A DNA stretch of 21,797 nucleotides. Source: a virus. Made by a program: the position numbers and the translations under genes. The DNA is taken from positions 1 through 21,797 of the IMG/VR virus record IMGVR_UViG_3300031758_009586; one strand, 5' to 3'. Below the pieces are notes generated by a model that was not told where the DNA came from, made no database searches, and was given only the letters and a program-made list of their open reading frames with translations. Of the stretch, positions 13,656 to 20,933 are shown piece by piece (position 1 is the stretch's first letter; each line of letters starts with the position of its first letter).

Positions 13656-14405
13656 ATGATTATAGCATTCTCTGGAAGAAAAACCGCAGGAAAAAATACA
13701 TGCGGTAATTATGTTCTAGGCACTATTTTATGGATGTCTGGAGTAGTAAAAAATACTTATAAGATAAGTGATAAAGGTGATTTATTAATATCTGATATTT
13801 TTGGCGACACGTCAAAAAATGGAGTATTTGATTTAAAATTAGAATCCCCGTCTTTCCAAGATTTTTTAAATAAGGAAGTCTATCCAATAGTTAAAGTATA
13901 TAGCTTTGCTGATCCATTAAAGGAGATGTGTAGAGATATATTTGGATTAGACCCTCATTTATTGTGGGGCAGTAATGAACAAAAAAATACCTCAACTAAT
14001 TTAAAATGGGAAGACGTGCCAACTAAAACTTCTAAAAAAGGCTATATGTCTGTTAGAGAAGTATTAGAATACGTTGGTACTGATTTATTTAGAACAATGT
14101 ATCAAAACGTGTGGTGCGATGCTTTAATAAGAAAAATTAAAAATGACAATAGTATGTTCGCAATTATTACTGATGCGCGTTTTGAAAATGAATTTGAGGC
14201 CATCCAAAATAATGGTGGAAAAGTAATAAAATTGACCAGAGGAATAGCTGGTGAGAAAAACGATGTAGATAAATATGAAAATTATGACTATATAATCGAT
14301 AATAAAAATTTAACAATACCACAACAAAATTTAGAAATAGATAAGATTCTTCAAGAAATTAGATTGCATAACTTATTTGGAATAAAGCAAAATGTATATA
14401 ACTAG
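13656..14405 (+). CDS. Deoxynucleoside monophosphate kinase
   Basis: 249 residues, similar in length to T4 gene 1 dNMP kinase. The P-loop is GRKTAGKNT (7-15). The middle carries SFADPLKEMCRDIFGLDP. The family-typical region is SVREVLEYVGTDLFRTMYQNVWCDALIRKI, followed by FAIITDARFENEFEAIQNNGG and VIKLTRG. The enzyme phosphorylates dNMPs to dNDPs using ATP, feeding the dNTP pool alongside RNR and ThyX and reusing nucleotides from degraded DNA. It starts one base after the primase stop without a clear Shine-Dalgarno and overlaps the next gene by 14 bases. Base specificity cannot be told from sequence. Confidence 0.88.
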   Translation: MIIAFSGRKTAGKNTCGNYVLGTILWMSGVVKNTYKISDKGDLLISDIFGDTSKNGVFDLKLESPSFQDFLNKEVYPIVKVYSFADPLKEMCRDIFGLDPHLLWGSNEQKNTSTNLKWEDVPTKTSKKGYMSVREVLEYVGTDLFRTMYQNVWCDALIRKIKNDNSMFAIITDARFENEFEAIQNNGGKVIKLTRGIAGEKNDVDKYENYDYIIDNKNLTIPQQNLEIDKILQEIRLHNLFGIKQNVYN

Positions 14406-16308
14406 TATGTCTCCCTCTTCTTATAATGTTGTTGATGAGTGCCAAATGAAGTATTTCATTGGTAATATTTTAAGAATTAGAGAGCCTGAAAAAATTGCTG
14501 CTGAAAAAGGCACCTTCATCCATGAGTATTTAGAAATACTAGCGCTGTATAAGAAAGCTCATCAAGAAGGTTTACAGACAGTTAGTAACGGCTATCATGA
14601 AGTAGAAGTTGTCCCACCAGATGAAATCGATACTCAAGCTTTGTTTGATATGTTAAAAGCAAACTTTAAGTATAAAAATACTTTTTCTGATAAAGATTAT
14701 AAAGAATGCAGGGCTTCAATAGATACTGTTTTAGCTTCTTCAGAAGACCCTAGAAAATTAGAAATAGTAGAAACAGAGCATAAATTCTCTCTAGAAATAG
14801 ATGAGCCTTGGGCTAACTATTATCATGAAACAGATAAGGGTATAGAAAAAGGTAAATATAAAATTAATGGTATCATTGACTTAATTACTAAAGTTGATGA
14901 TGATACATATAAATTTATAGACTGGAAGCACTTACCTATAAATACCAAGATTCCAACTATAGATGGTTGGACTACTATGGGAAAAGTAAAAGTTGGCGAC
15001 ACTTTATTTGATAAAGACGGCAATCCAACAAAAGTCTTAGGTAAATCAAAAACAAAAGTAAAACCATGTCTAAAGATTAAGTTCGATGATAAAACTGAAG
15101 TAATATGTTCTGAAGAACATTTATGGACTCTTGCTGATGGTTCTGTAAAAATGGCTTGCGAATTAAATTATAGAGATGAGATTCCAGTAGCTAAACCTTT
15201 ACAGTTAAAAGATATAGAATTGCCTATAGACCCATATTTACTTGGTGCTTGGCTTGGAGATGGTAGAAACAGGTCTTGCGAACTCACCAGCGGGGATTTG
15301 CAAGTTTTTACTAAATTAAGACATAAAGAATTTAAATTAGGTAAAAATTTAGAAAAAAGAACTGATACTTATGAAACTAGAACCGTTTTAAATCAGACAG
15401 ATAAGTTTAGAAAACTTGGGCTGCTAAATAATAAACACATTCCTAAAATTTATTTTCGCGCATCTGTTAAGCAAAGACTTGAGTTGCTTCAAGGTTTGAT
15501 GGATACAGATGGTAATATAAATAGAGGTAGAAAACAAGCTGTTTTTACTAACTGTAGGAAAAGACTTTCTAGTGATGTAAAGGCATTATTATTAACTTTG
15601 GGCCAGCGCCCTAATATGTCTAAAATTCATAGAGATACTATCTTTAAAAAAGATATAACTGTATATCCTATAGCTTTTAGACCAATAGGTATTAATCCTT
15701 TTTCTCTTAAAAGGAAAAGTCCTGACCCTTCTTGGGGTTCTGGCAATTCTTCTGTGCGTAGAATAGTATCTATTACTAAACTTCGTAAGAATAGAGAAGT
15801 CTGTTGTATTTTAGTTGATAGTCCAAGTAATACATTCTTATGCACTAAGAATATGATACCTACACACAATTCTGGCAGTAGAAAAGATTGGATTACTGGC
15901 GAGATTAAAGATTATGATAAATTATATAATGATATTCAGTTAAATATTTATCATTATTGTTTGCGTAGATTATATCCACAGACAAAGAATTTTATTGTTA
16001 CAATTTTCTATACTAAAGATGGTGGGCCGTTTGATTTAGTTTTTGAAGAGAAAAATGCTCAAGAAACTTTAGAGCGTTTGAAAAAGCAATTTAGAAAAAT
16101 ATCAGAAATAGAAATTCCAAAATTAAGTAGGACTTGGAAATGTAAAAATTTCTGTTATTATAGCAAACTCAAGTTAGATAATGCTCCAAACGAGTTTAGA
16201 AAAAATCAATTAGATGAAATGGGCGCCCCTATGTGCGCGTGCAGTCATTTACATGAATTAGTTAAGTTAAATGGTACTTCACAAATTATAAAGGATTTTA
16301 AAAAGTAA
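14392..16308 (+). CDS. RecB/Cas4-like PD-(D/E)XK exonuclease precursor, interrupted by an intein
   Basis: 638-residue precursor. Extein residues 1-179 plus 494-638 (324 aa after splicing) form a RecB/Cas4-type nuclease. It starts SPSSYNVVDECQMKYFIGN, as in Cas4/AddB-like enzymes, with catalytic D163 (GIIDL), D177 and K179 (IDWK). After the intein come SGSRKDW and the Q516-LNI-Y520 (QxxxY) motif. C17, C584 and C588, perhaps with C615/C617, could hold an iron-sulfur cluster, but the spacing is not canonical. The intein (180-493) sits directly after catalytic K179, so the precursor should be inactive until spliced. In this setting, between dNMP kinase and an SSB-like gene, the nuclease probably resects or processes DNA ends for the RecA-like recombinase. 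A start at the ATG 15 bases downstream is also possible. Confidence 0.88.
   Translation: MYITSMSPSSYNVVDECQMKYFIGNILRIREPEKIAAEKGTFIHEYLEILALYKKAHQEGLQTVSNGYHEVEVVPPDEIDTQALFDMLKANFKYKNTFSDKDYKECRASIDTVLASSEDPRKLEIVETEHKFSLEIDEPWANYYHETDKGIEKGKYKINGIIDLITKVDDDTYKFIDWKHLPINTKIPTIDGWTTMGKVKVGDTLFDKDGNPTKVLGKSKTKVKPCLKIKFDDKTEVICSEEHLWTLADGSVKMACELNYRDEIPVAKPLQLKDIELPIDPYLLGAWLGDGRNRSCELTSGDLQVFTKLRHKEFKLGKNLEKRTDTYETRTVLNQTDKFRKLGLLNNKHIPKIYFRASVKQRLELLQGLMDTDGNINRGRKQAVFTNCRKRLSSDVKALLLTLGQRPNMSKIHRDTIFKKDITVYPIAFRPIGINPFSLKRKSPDPSWGSGNSSVRRIVSITKLRKNREVCCILVDSPSNTFLCTKNMIPTHNSGSRKDWITGEIKDYDKLYNDIQLNIYHYCLRRLYPQTKNFIVTIFYTKDGGPFDLVFEEKNAQETLERLKKQFRKISEIEIPKLSRTWKCKNFCYYSKLKLDNAPNEFRKNQLDEMGAPMCACSHLHELVKLNGTSQIIKDFKK
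14929..15870 (+). mobile_element. Intein (class 3 features) with LAGLIDADG homing endonuclease
   Basis: In-frame 314-residue intein, precursor residues 180-493. Block A is LPINTKIPTIDGWTTMGKVK and block B contains EEHLWTL. The end is VCCILVDSPSNTFLC (block F) and MIPTHN followed by S494 (block G). Position 1 is His180, not Cys or Ser. The class 3 triad is present: W245 in HLW of block B, C472 at block F position 4, and T491 in PTHN. Class 3 inteins are known to splice with the internal Cys as first nucleophile when position 1 is not nucleophilic. A homing endonuclease lies between the splicing blocks, with LAGLIDADG motifs LLGAWLGDG (D290) and LLQGLMDTDG (D373), both catalytic acids intact, so the element may still be mobile. 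Base composition is not visibly different from the host gene. Confidence 0.92.
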
Positions 16309-16586
16309 TGGTTAGAATAACAATATTAGGAGTAGTTAGTTCTGTAAATTTAAGAACGGTTGGAGCAAAGCAGTTAAAATTACTTGAGGGGGTAGTATCT
16401 TCGCAAGATAAGACTATGATTGAATTTGCATTTCAAACATGGGGTAAACAAGCGGAAGCGATTTTTGAAAATATCAAAGACGGCGACCAAGTATTAATAG
16501 ATGGTAAAATTGCTATCGATACTTTTGGTAAGGACAACAAGATGTATATAGATGTTTCAGATTTAAGAAAGTGTACGTACAAATAA
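16308..16586 (+). CDS. OB-fold protein, SSB-like
   Basis: 92 residues with alternating strands typical of an OB-fold: VRITILGVVSSVNLR, KQLKLLEGVV, MIEFAFQTWGKQAEAI, and GDQVLIDGKIAIDTF leading to KMYIDVSDLR. The order (strand, long-range beta hairpin, then a GDxVxIDGKI and YIDVSDLR ending) resembles the SSB core, though shorter than E. coli SSB and without the acidic DDDIPF tail. It may bind single-stranded DNA or act as a nuclease or recombinase partner. It starts by TAATG overlap with the nuclease gene and ends by TAATG overlap with the peptidase gene. The assignment is by fold pattern only. Confidence 0.55.
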   Translation: MVRITILGVVSSVNLRTVGAKQLKLLEGVVSSQDKTMIEFAFQTWGKQAEAIFENIKDGDQVLIDGKIAIDTFGKDNKMYIDVSDLRKCTYK

Positions 16587-17254
16587 TGTTTAACACAATT
16601 AGTTATTACTATGGTTATTTAAAGTCTGTATTAGGTTTTAATAAGATTAATCCAGATAATGTAAAAGTATTTTTAGATGAGTCTCCTGATGATGAGCCGC
16701 CAACTTCTGAAAAAATGAATTATAGTGAATATGAGGTTATGACAAATACTCAGCCTTATGCTGAAGATTTAGGAGTAGAGGCGCCTAATGAAACTTTTAT
16801 GGCGGCCAAGAATTATACTTATATGTATTATTCTTACAAAAACTATAACAGTAGTTTTGCTGTGAGAGGTTTCTCAAGAGATAAGACAAATCTAATGATA
16901 CAAAATGCATTAAATGAAATGTCTAAAGTTAGTGGTTTAAAGATTGTGCCTTGGAAAAAAGGTAAGCCAGTGCATTTTAGTATTCAATTTTCATCTAAAG
17001 TATCGCAAAATGCTTTAGCTGTTATGGATAAAAATAATATGATTATTTCAACGGTGAGACCAATGACAGAAGCAGTTGTAAAAACTGTAATTCAACATGA
17101 GACTTTACATTATTTAAAGTATAAAGCTAATCCTCCAGCAGATAAGTGGTATCATTCGCAGGATAAAAAGTGTGTTTATAATATTAATGGCAATGCGCTT
17201 TCGTTATGTGCAGCAGAGCAGAATTGGTTGAGGAGTAAATATGGACAAGCGTAA
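16586..17254 (+). CDS. Putative zinc metallopeptidase (metzincin-like)
   Basis: 222 residues from the ATG in a TAATG overlap with the previous gene; an upstream in-frame start would intrude on that gene. The active-site motif HETLH (H171, E172, H175) is followed by H190 as a likely third zinc ligand, further away than in classical HExxHxxGxxH metzincins. Upstream, RDKTNLMIQNALNEMSKVSGLKI and VHFSIQFSS resemble the helix and strand preceding the active site of matrixins. The end LCAAEQNWLRSKYG resembles their terminal helix (xxIxxLYG). There is no signal peptide, so it should act in the host cytoplasm or the virion. The substrate is unknown; structural maturation, lysis or host protein attack are all possible. 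Confidence 0.65.
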   Translation: MFNTISYYYGYLKSVLGFNKINPDNVKVFLDESPDDEPPTSEKMNYSEYEVMTNTQPYAEDLGVEAPNETFMAAKNYTYMYYSYKNYNSSFAVRGFSRDKTNLMIQNALNEMSKVSGLKIVPWKKGKPVHFSIQFSSKVSQNALAVMDKNNMIISTVRPMTEAVVKTVIQHETLHYLKYKANPPADKWYHSQDKKCVYNINGNALSLCAAEQNWLRSKYGQA

Positions 17255-17486
17255 GAAAATGAGTATGGTAACAAGAAAAGAAGAATTTTGGACAAGAAAA
17301 GATAAGCAAAAAGTAACTGTAGAAAGCATGAATGAATATCATGCAAAGAACGCTCTCAGAAAAATGCTGCGCGAAAATCGAACGCTGCGGTCTAAACTAA
17401 AGCAAACACAAAAGAATAATAAAGAAATAATTTCTTTTATCAGAGATATTGGAAAAGAATTTACTAGGATTATAAATAATGGATAA
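17241..17486 (+). CDS. Small very basic coiled-coil protein
   Basis: 81 residues, about a third Lys or Arg. A basic N-terminus (MDKRKKMSMVTRKEEFWTRKDKQK) is followed by a helix likely to form a coiled coil (KNALRKMLRENRTLRSKLKQTQKNNKEI) and a hydrophobic end (ISFIRDIGKEFTRIINNG). GAGGAG five bases before the ATG is a strong ribosome site within the peptidase gene. The charge suggests binding to DNA or RNA. Not recognised. It overlaps both neighbours by 14 and 8 bases. Confidence 0.7.
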   Translation: MDKRKKMSMVTRKEEFWTRKDKQKVTVESMNEYHAKNALRKMLRENRTLRSKLKQTQKNNKEIISFIRDIGKEFTRIINNG

Positions 17487-17769
17487 TAATTTTATGATGC
17501 AAGTGCATTATTCTGTTGGTACAGGCGCAGGCCAAATAATAGATGAAAACGATATAGAAAAACCTATTGTAATGATGTATTTTGCAAAAAATAAAGAAAT
17601 TCTAGAGCAGATTGAAAATGAAACAGCTGAATACGATCCAACAGACACTAATAATTGGCTTGGTATAGCGCTAACTATTGATGGCGCTAGACATTTGATA
17701 GAAGATTTGCAAGAAATGATAGATGAGGCTATACAAGGTCCTCCTTTAGATAACGAAAATGAATATTAA
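17479..17769 (+). CDS. Hypothetical acidic protein, 96 aa
   Basis: 96 residues, acidic, not recognised. The first two thirds suggest strands (MQVHYSVGTGAGQIID and KPIVMMYFAKNKEI) with a PTDTNNWLGIALTIDG turn. The last third is a helix, ARHLIEDLQEMIDEAIQG, ending in an acidic tail. AGGA lies ten bases upstream of the ATG. It could be a small globular regulator or inhibitor and has a charge opposite to the basic protein immediately upstream, which makes a pairing conceivable but unproven. It overlaps the next gene by 11 bases. Confidence 0.7.
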   Translation: MDNNFMMQVHYSVGTGAGQIIDENDIEKPIVMMYFAKNKEILEQIENETAEYDPTDTNNWLGIALTIDGARHLIEDLQEMIDEAIQGPPLDNENEY

Positions 17770-18139
17770 AAATTTAATTGGCGAAACTCTTGAGTATATT
17801 GATATAGACGAAGATAATAATCAAATTTTACTAACTACTAAAAGTGGTAAAAGAATTATGATTTATCATGGTCAAGATTGTTGTGAAAACGTTCGTATTG
17901 TTGATACAATCGGTAATTGGAATAATCTTATAGGTAAAGTAATCATTGATACTGATGAAGAAATTATTAGCTCTTCTGATAAAGATGGTTATGATTATAG
18001 AACTGAAATTAATTTAACTTTTAAAGTAGATAGTGATACAGTTATTAGTAAATGGATAGGTGAGTCAAATGGCTACTACAGTGAAAACGTAGATATACAA
18101 GAGTTTTCAGTTTATGAATTATTAAAATATTTTGGATAA
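17759..18139 (+). CDS. Conserved phage protein of the DUF7448 type
   Basis: 126 residues. The central segment IYHGQDCCENVRIVDTIGNWNNLIGKVI, followed later by WIGESNGYYSENVDI, matches a recurring phage/bacterial family that I know as DUF7448, marked by the QDCCE.V motif and the SNGYYSE ending. The protein is beta-rich with a preceding strand pair (NQILLTTKSGKRIMIY). Function unknown. The two adjacent cysteines are family features. No Shine-Dalgarno is obvious, so translation is probably coupled to the preceding gene, which it overlaps. The family name is from memory and should be confirmed by a profile search. Confidence 0.7.
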   Translation: MNIKNLIGETLEYIDIDEDNNQILLTTKSGKRIMIYHGQDCCENVRIVDTIGNWNNLIGKVIIDTDEEIISSSDKDGYDYRTEINLTFKVDSDTVISKWIGESNGYYSENVDIQEFSVYELLKYFG

Positions 18140-18146
18140 GGGAAAA

Positions 18147-18437
18147 ATGGTTAATTATTTTGTAGGACTGCTTATTTATATAAGCCAAGGTTTTTTAGTT
18201 ATATTGACTGGTGAGCCAGATATTATGTTCTGCGCCATGGCTTGGCAAAAAAGAAATGAAAGTAAATTTTGGTCTACATCAAGATATATTGTAGACAATT
18301 ATGTGTGGCCATTAAGTGTTTGGCGTTATGAAGGTATGACGCATTGTGAAAGTTGTTTTTGGGCTGAGCAAAAAAGATTAACTGAGCGTATTGAAGAATA
18401 TGCAAAGTATATAGCAGAAGGTAAACATAAGGACTAA
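18147..18437 (+). CDS. Small protein with one N-terminal hydrophobic segment
   Basis: 96 residues from the ATG with AAGGGA just upstream; an upstream in-frame TTG exists but is less likely. Residues 4-23 (YFVGLLIYISQGFLVILTG) are hydrophobic enough for a single membrane helix. An aromatic region follows (MAWQKRNESKFWSTSRYIVDNYVWPLSVWRYEG), then MTHCESCFWAEQKR with a CxxC pair, and a charged helix at the end. It may be a small inner-membrane protein, for example a lysis, superinfection or host-takeover factor, but no family is recognised and the segment could also be a buried helix. Confidence 0.65.
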   Translation: MVNYFVGLLIYISQGFLVILTGEPDIMFCAMAWQKRNESKFWSTSRYIVDNYVWPLSVWRYEGMTHCESCFWAEQKRLTERIEEYAKYIAEGKHKD

Positions 18438-18440
18438 AAC

Positions 18441-18632
18441 ATGAGAAAGTTAAAGAATTATATAGTTAATTTTACTTATTCAGATGGCCAAGTAAAAGAG
18501 GTCGCTATTAGCGCAATGAATAAGCAGACAGCAGAAAAAAAACTGCGCAAGCTGCATAGTGTAGCTGCTGTTAATAATATTGTAGAATCTACAGAAGAAA
18601 AAATAAATAATAATGTTCCTTTTGATATATAA
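18441..18632 (+). CDS. Small basic hypothetical protein
   Basis: 63 residues, not recognised. It starts with strands (RKLKNYIVNFTYSDGQVKEVAISAMN), continues with a basic helix (KQTAEKKLRKLHSVAAVNNIVES) and ends NNVPFDI. The fold order of strand pair, helix and strand is common in small phage accessory proteins that combine a double strand with an amphipathic helix. AAGGA seven bases upstream supports the start. It lies between the possible membrane protein gene and thyX, with only 15 bases to thyX. Confidence 0.65.
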   Translation: MRKLKNYIVNFTYSDGQVKEVAISAMNKQTAEKKLRKLHSVAAVNNIVESTEEKINNNVPFDI

Positions 18633-18647
18633 TATAAAGGCTTCAAA

Positions 18648-19325
18648 TTGAAAAATTCAGTTGAATTATTAGGCTATTATGGTTCAGATGAAGTAATAGC
18701 TTGTAGCGCTTGGACTTCTACTAATCGTGAATTGACAGATGAAAAACGTGAGCGCATACCAAAGTTAATAAAAATGCTTTGGGAAAATGGCCATGAAACT
18801 CCTTTTGAAAAAGGCTCGGTCCATTTTCTAGTAAATTGTGATATAGCATCACATATTCATCTATTAAAACATAGAATTAGTAGCCTAAACGCTGAGTCTG
18901 CCCGATACAAAGAGTTAAAAGAAGATAAGTATTACTTGCCGGAAGATTGGAATAATATTAAAATATCACATTTAGATCTTGGCTCTCCATCAGACAGTTG
19001 GATAGATAGGTTAAAAGAATATACCGAAGAAGGAAATAGATTATATCATAAATGTCTTGAAGACCTAACGCCAGTTCTTGGTCGCAAGCGAGCAAAAGAA
19101 TCGGCCCGTTTCTTCAAAACATACAACAGTCAGATTCAGGCCGATATAATGTTTAACATGCGCAGCTTTGCGAATTTCTTAAAATTAAGAAGATGCGAAC
19201 ACGCTCAGTTAGAGATTAAAATGATAGCCGATGAAATGTATAATATGGTTAAAAATATTGAAGGGCAGCCTTTTAAACATACTTTAGATGTTTGGGCTCA
19301 GACTGGGGTTATTAAAAACATATAA
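18648..19325 (+). CDS. thyX: FAD-dependent thymidylate synthase
   Basis: 225 residues, normal ThyX length. The start codon appears to be TTG, with AAGG seven bases upstream; the next in-frame Met lies 43 residues in, past conserved sequence. The ThyX signature RHRxxSxNxxSxRY reads K74-H-R-ISS-L-N81-AE-S84-A-R86-Y87, so the first Arg is Lys while the catalytic-region Ser, Arg and Tyr are kept. HETPFEKG (49-56) corresponds to HxxPFEH, with Lys for the last His. The C-terminal NMRSFANFLKLRR...AQLEIK region matches the NxRxxxxFxxLR...AQxEIR block. The enzyme makes dTMP from dUMP using methylene-tetrahydrofolate, FAD and NADPH, completing local dTTP supply with RNR and the dNMP kinase. Confidence 0.93.
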   Translation: MKNSVELLGYYGSDEVIACSAWTSTNRELTDEKRERIPKLIKMLWENGHETPFEKGSVHFLVNCDIASHIHLLKHRISSLNAESARYKELKEDKYYLPEDWNNIKISHLDLGSPSDSWIDRLKEYTEEGNRLYHKCLEDLTPVLGRKRAKESARFFKTYNSQIQADIMFNMRSFANFLKLRRCEHAQLEIKMIADEMYNMVKNIEGQPFKHTLDVWAQTGVIKNI

Positions 19326-19327
19326 TA

Positions 19328-20932
19328 ATGAAATATATACCTTTAAATTGTAAAACACATTATTCTGTAAGACAAGCGATGTCTAAACCCACAGATATCA
19401 AAACTAGATTAAATAAAATAGGTCTAGATTTGTGCGGTATTGCTGATTATAGTATTGTTAGCGGGGCGGTTAAATTTAAGGATTCAATCCCTAATGGTAT
19501 TATAGGTACGGAAATTTGTGATTTAGCTGGAAATAAGACTTTAATATATGCTAAAAACTATGATGGTTGGAAGCAGTTGTTAAAAATTACTTCTGTAGCT
19601 AACAGTAAAAGCGATACTTGTCTTGACAGATATTTATTAGATGCGCTGATTACAAATGATTTACTAGTTATATATCTTTATGAGGAAAATAATCCTAAGC
19701 ATAATTCTTATTATGGTGTTGATTTAAACGCTGATAATTATGTTGAAATTAGAAGAATGGCTGCGGCAAAAAATAAAAAAACTGTCGCAGTTCATTCTTC
19801 TTTTTTCTCTTCTCCTGAAGATATAGAAGATTTTACAATATTATTATCTATCGCTCATAATATCTCTTCTGAGTTAGTAAGATCTGAATTTGCTGAAATC
19901 TATAATAAAAAGTATCATATCTTGTCTTATGAAGAAGCGTTAGAATATGGATACTTGGAACAGGAGTTGCAAAATACTCTAGAACTTGAGTTTGAAGAAT
20001 ATAAACTTAACCGCAATCCTATGCTCCCAAAATTTACTGATAAAGGCGATTCAAGCGCTTTATTAAAACAAATTTGTGAAGAGAATTTAGTTGGAAAAGA
20101 TGAAAGATACAAAAAACAACTAGATTATGAATTAGATGTTATAAATCAATACGGTTTAGCAGACTATTTCCTTATAGTTCAAGATGTTATTAAGTACACT
20201 AATACTAAACATGGTATGTGTGGCATTAGAGGTTCTGGTGCTGGTTCAGTCATTTCATTTTTGTCTGGTATTACAGAAGTAGACCCAATTAAATATGGGT
20301 TATATTTTGAAAGATTTATTAATCCAGGTAGAATGTCTACTACCCATATTCAGCTTCCAGATATTGATATAGATGTCCCGGCTGAAGGGAGAGAGGACGT
20401 GATCGAATATATTAAAGAAAAATATGGTAGAGATCGCGTAGGTCAAATTTTGACATACCAAAGAATTAAAACTCACGCCGCGTTAAAGGCGGTGTTCAGG
20501 TCTAATAATAAATTAAGTTTTGATGAAGTCAATCAAATAACCAAGTTAATCCCAGACGAAGCTAAAGTAGCTGATAAATTAAAAGAGCATAACTATTCTT
20601 CACTTCTTTTGTATGCAATAGAAAATTCTCCTGAAGAATTCAGACAATGGGTTTATATTAATGATAGAGATGAAATTGATGGAGAATTTAAAAATGAGTT
20701 TAATCAAGCCCTTAGACTTGAAGGATTAAATTCTGCAAGATCAAAACATGCTGCCGGTGTAATTATAGGACAGGTGCCATTAGATGAAGTTTGCCCAATG
20801 ATTTGGGACAACTCAAGCAAATCTTTGATTTGCGGTATGGAAATGGGCGACCTTGAATCTTTAGGATGTATGAAATTAGACATTTTAGGTTTAAGACTGT
20901 TCGATAAATTAATTGAAATCTTTGGAGAATAA
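19328..20932 (+). CDS. dnaE: DNA polymerase III alpha subunit, N-terminal half (split DnaE)
   Basis: 534 residues, against over 1000 for full DnaE. The first 230 residues correspond to a degenerate PHP domain: NCKTHYSVRQAMSKP aligns with the HxHxxYS motif and GIADYSIVSGAVKF with the TDHGxxxGAxxF motif, with most metal ligands lost. The palm follows: GIRGSGAGSVISFLSGITEVDPIKYGLYFERFINPGR, catalytic D347 and D349 in PDIDID, GRDRVGQILTYQRI, the SKHAAGVII segment and the third catalytic Asp D518 in MKLDILGLR. A stop follows only 16 residues later (LFDKLIEIFGE). The fingers, beta-clamp-binding and C-terminal domains are missing, and the next 190 bases do not continue the alignment in another frame. 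The rest may be a separate gene beyond the window. Confidence 0.9.
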   Translation: MKYIPLNCKTHYSVRQAMSKPTDIKTRLNKIGLDLCGIADYSIVSGAVKFKDSIPNGIIGTEICDLAGNKTLIYAKNYDGWKQLLKITSVANSKSDTCLDRYLLDALITNDLLVIYLYEENNPKHNSYYGVDLNADNYVEIRRMAAAKNKKTVAVHSSFFSSPEDIEDFTILLSIAHNISSELVRSEFAEIYNKKYHILSYEEALEYGYLEQELQNTLELEFEEYKLNRNPMLPKFTDKGDSSALLKQICEENLVGKDERYKKQLDYELDVINQYGLADYFLIVQDVIKYTNTKHGMCGIRGSGAGSVISFLSGITEVDPIKYGLYFERFINPGRMSTTHIQLPDIDIDVPAEGREDVIEYIKEKYGRDRVGQILTYQRIKTHAALKAVFRSNNKLSFDEVNQITKLIPDEAKVADKLKEHNYSSLLLYAIENSPEEFRQWVYINDRDEIDGEFKNEFNQALRLEGLNSARSKHAAGVIIGQVPLDEVCPMIWDNSSKSLICGMEMGDLESLGCMKLDILGLRLFDKLIEIFGE

Positions 20933-20933
20933 T

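Noticed and set aside
14929-15870. Group I intron or independent homing endonuclease gene
   Set aside because: The insert is in frame throughout, lacks stops, and has intein splicing blocks at both ends, so protein splicing is the better explanation.
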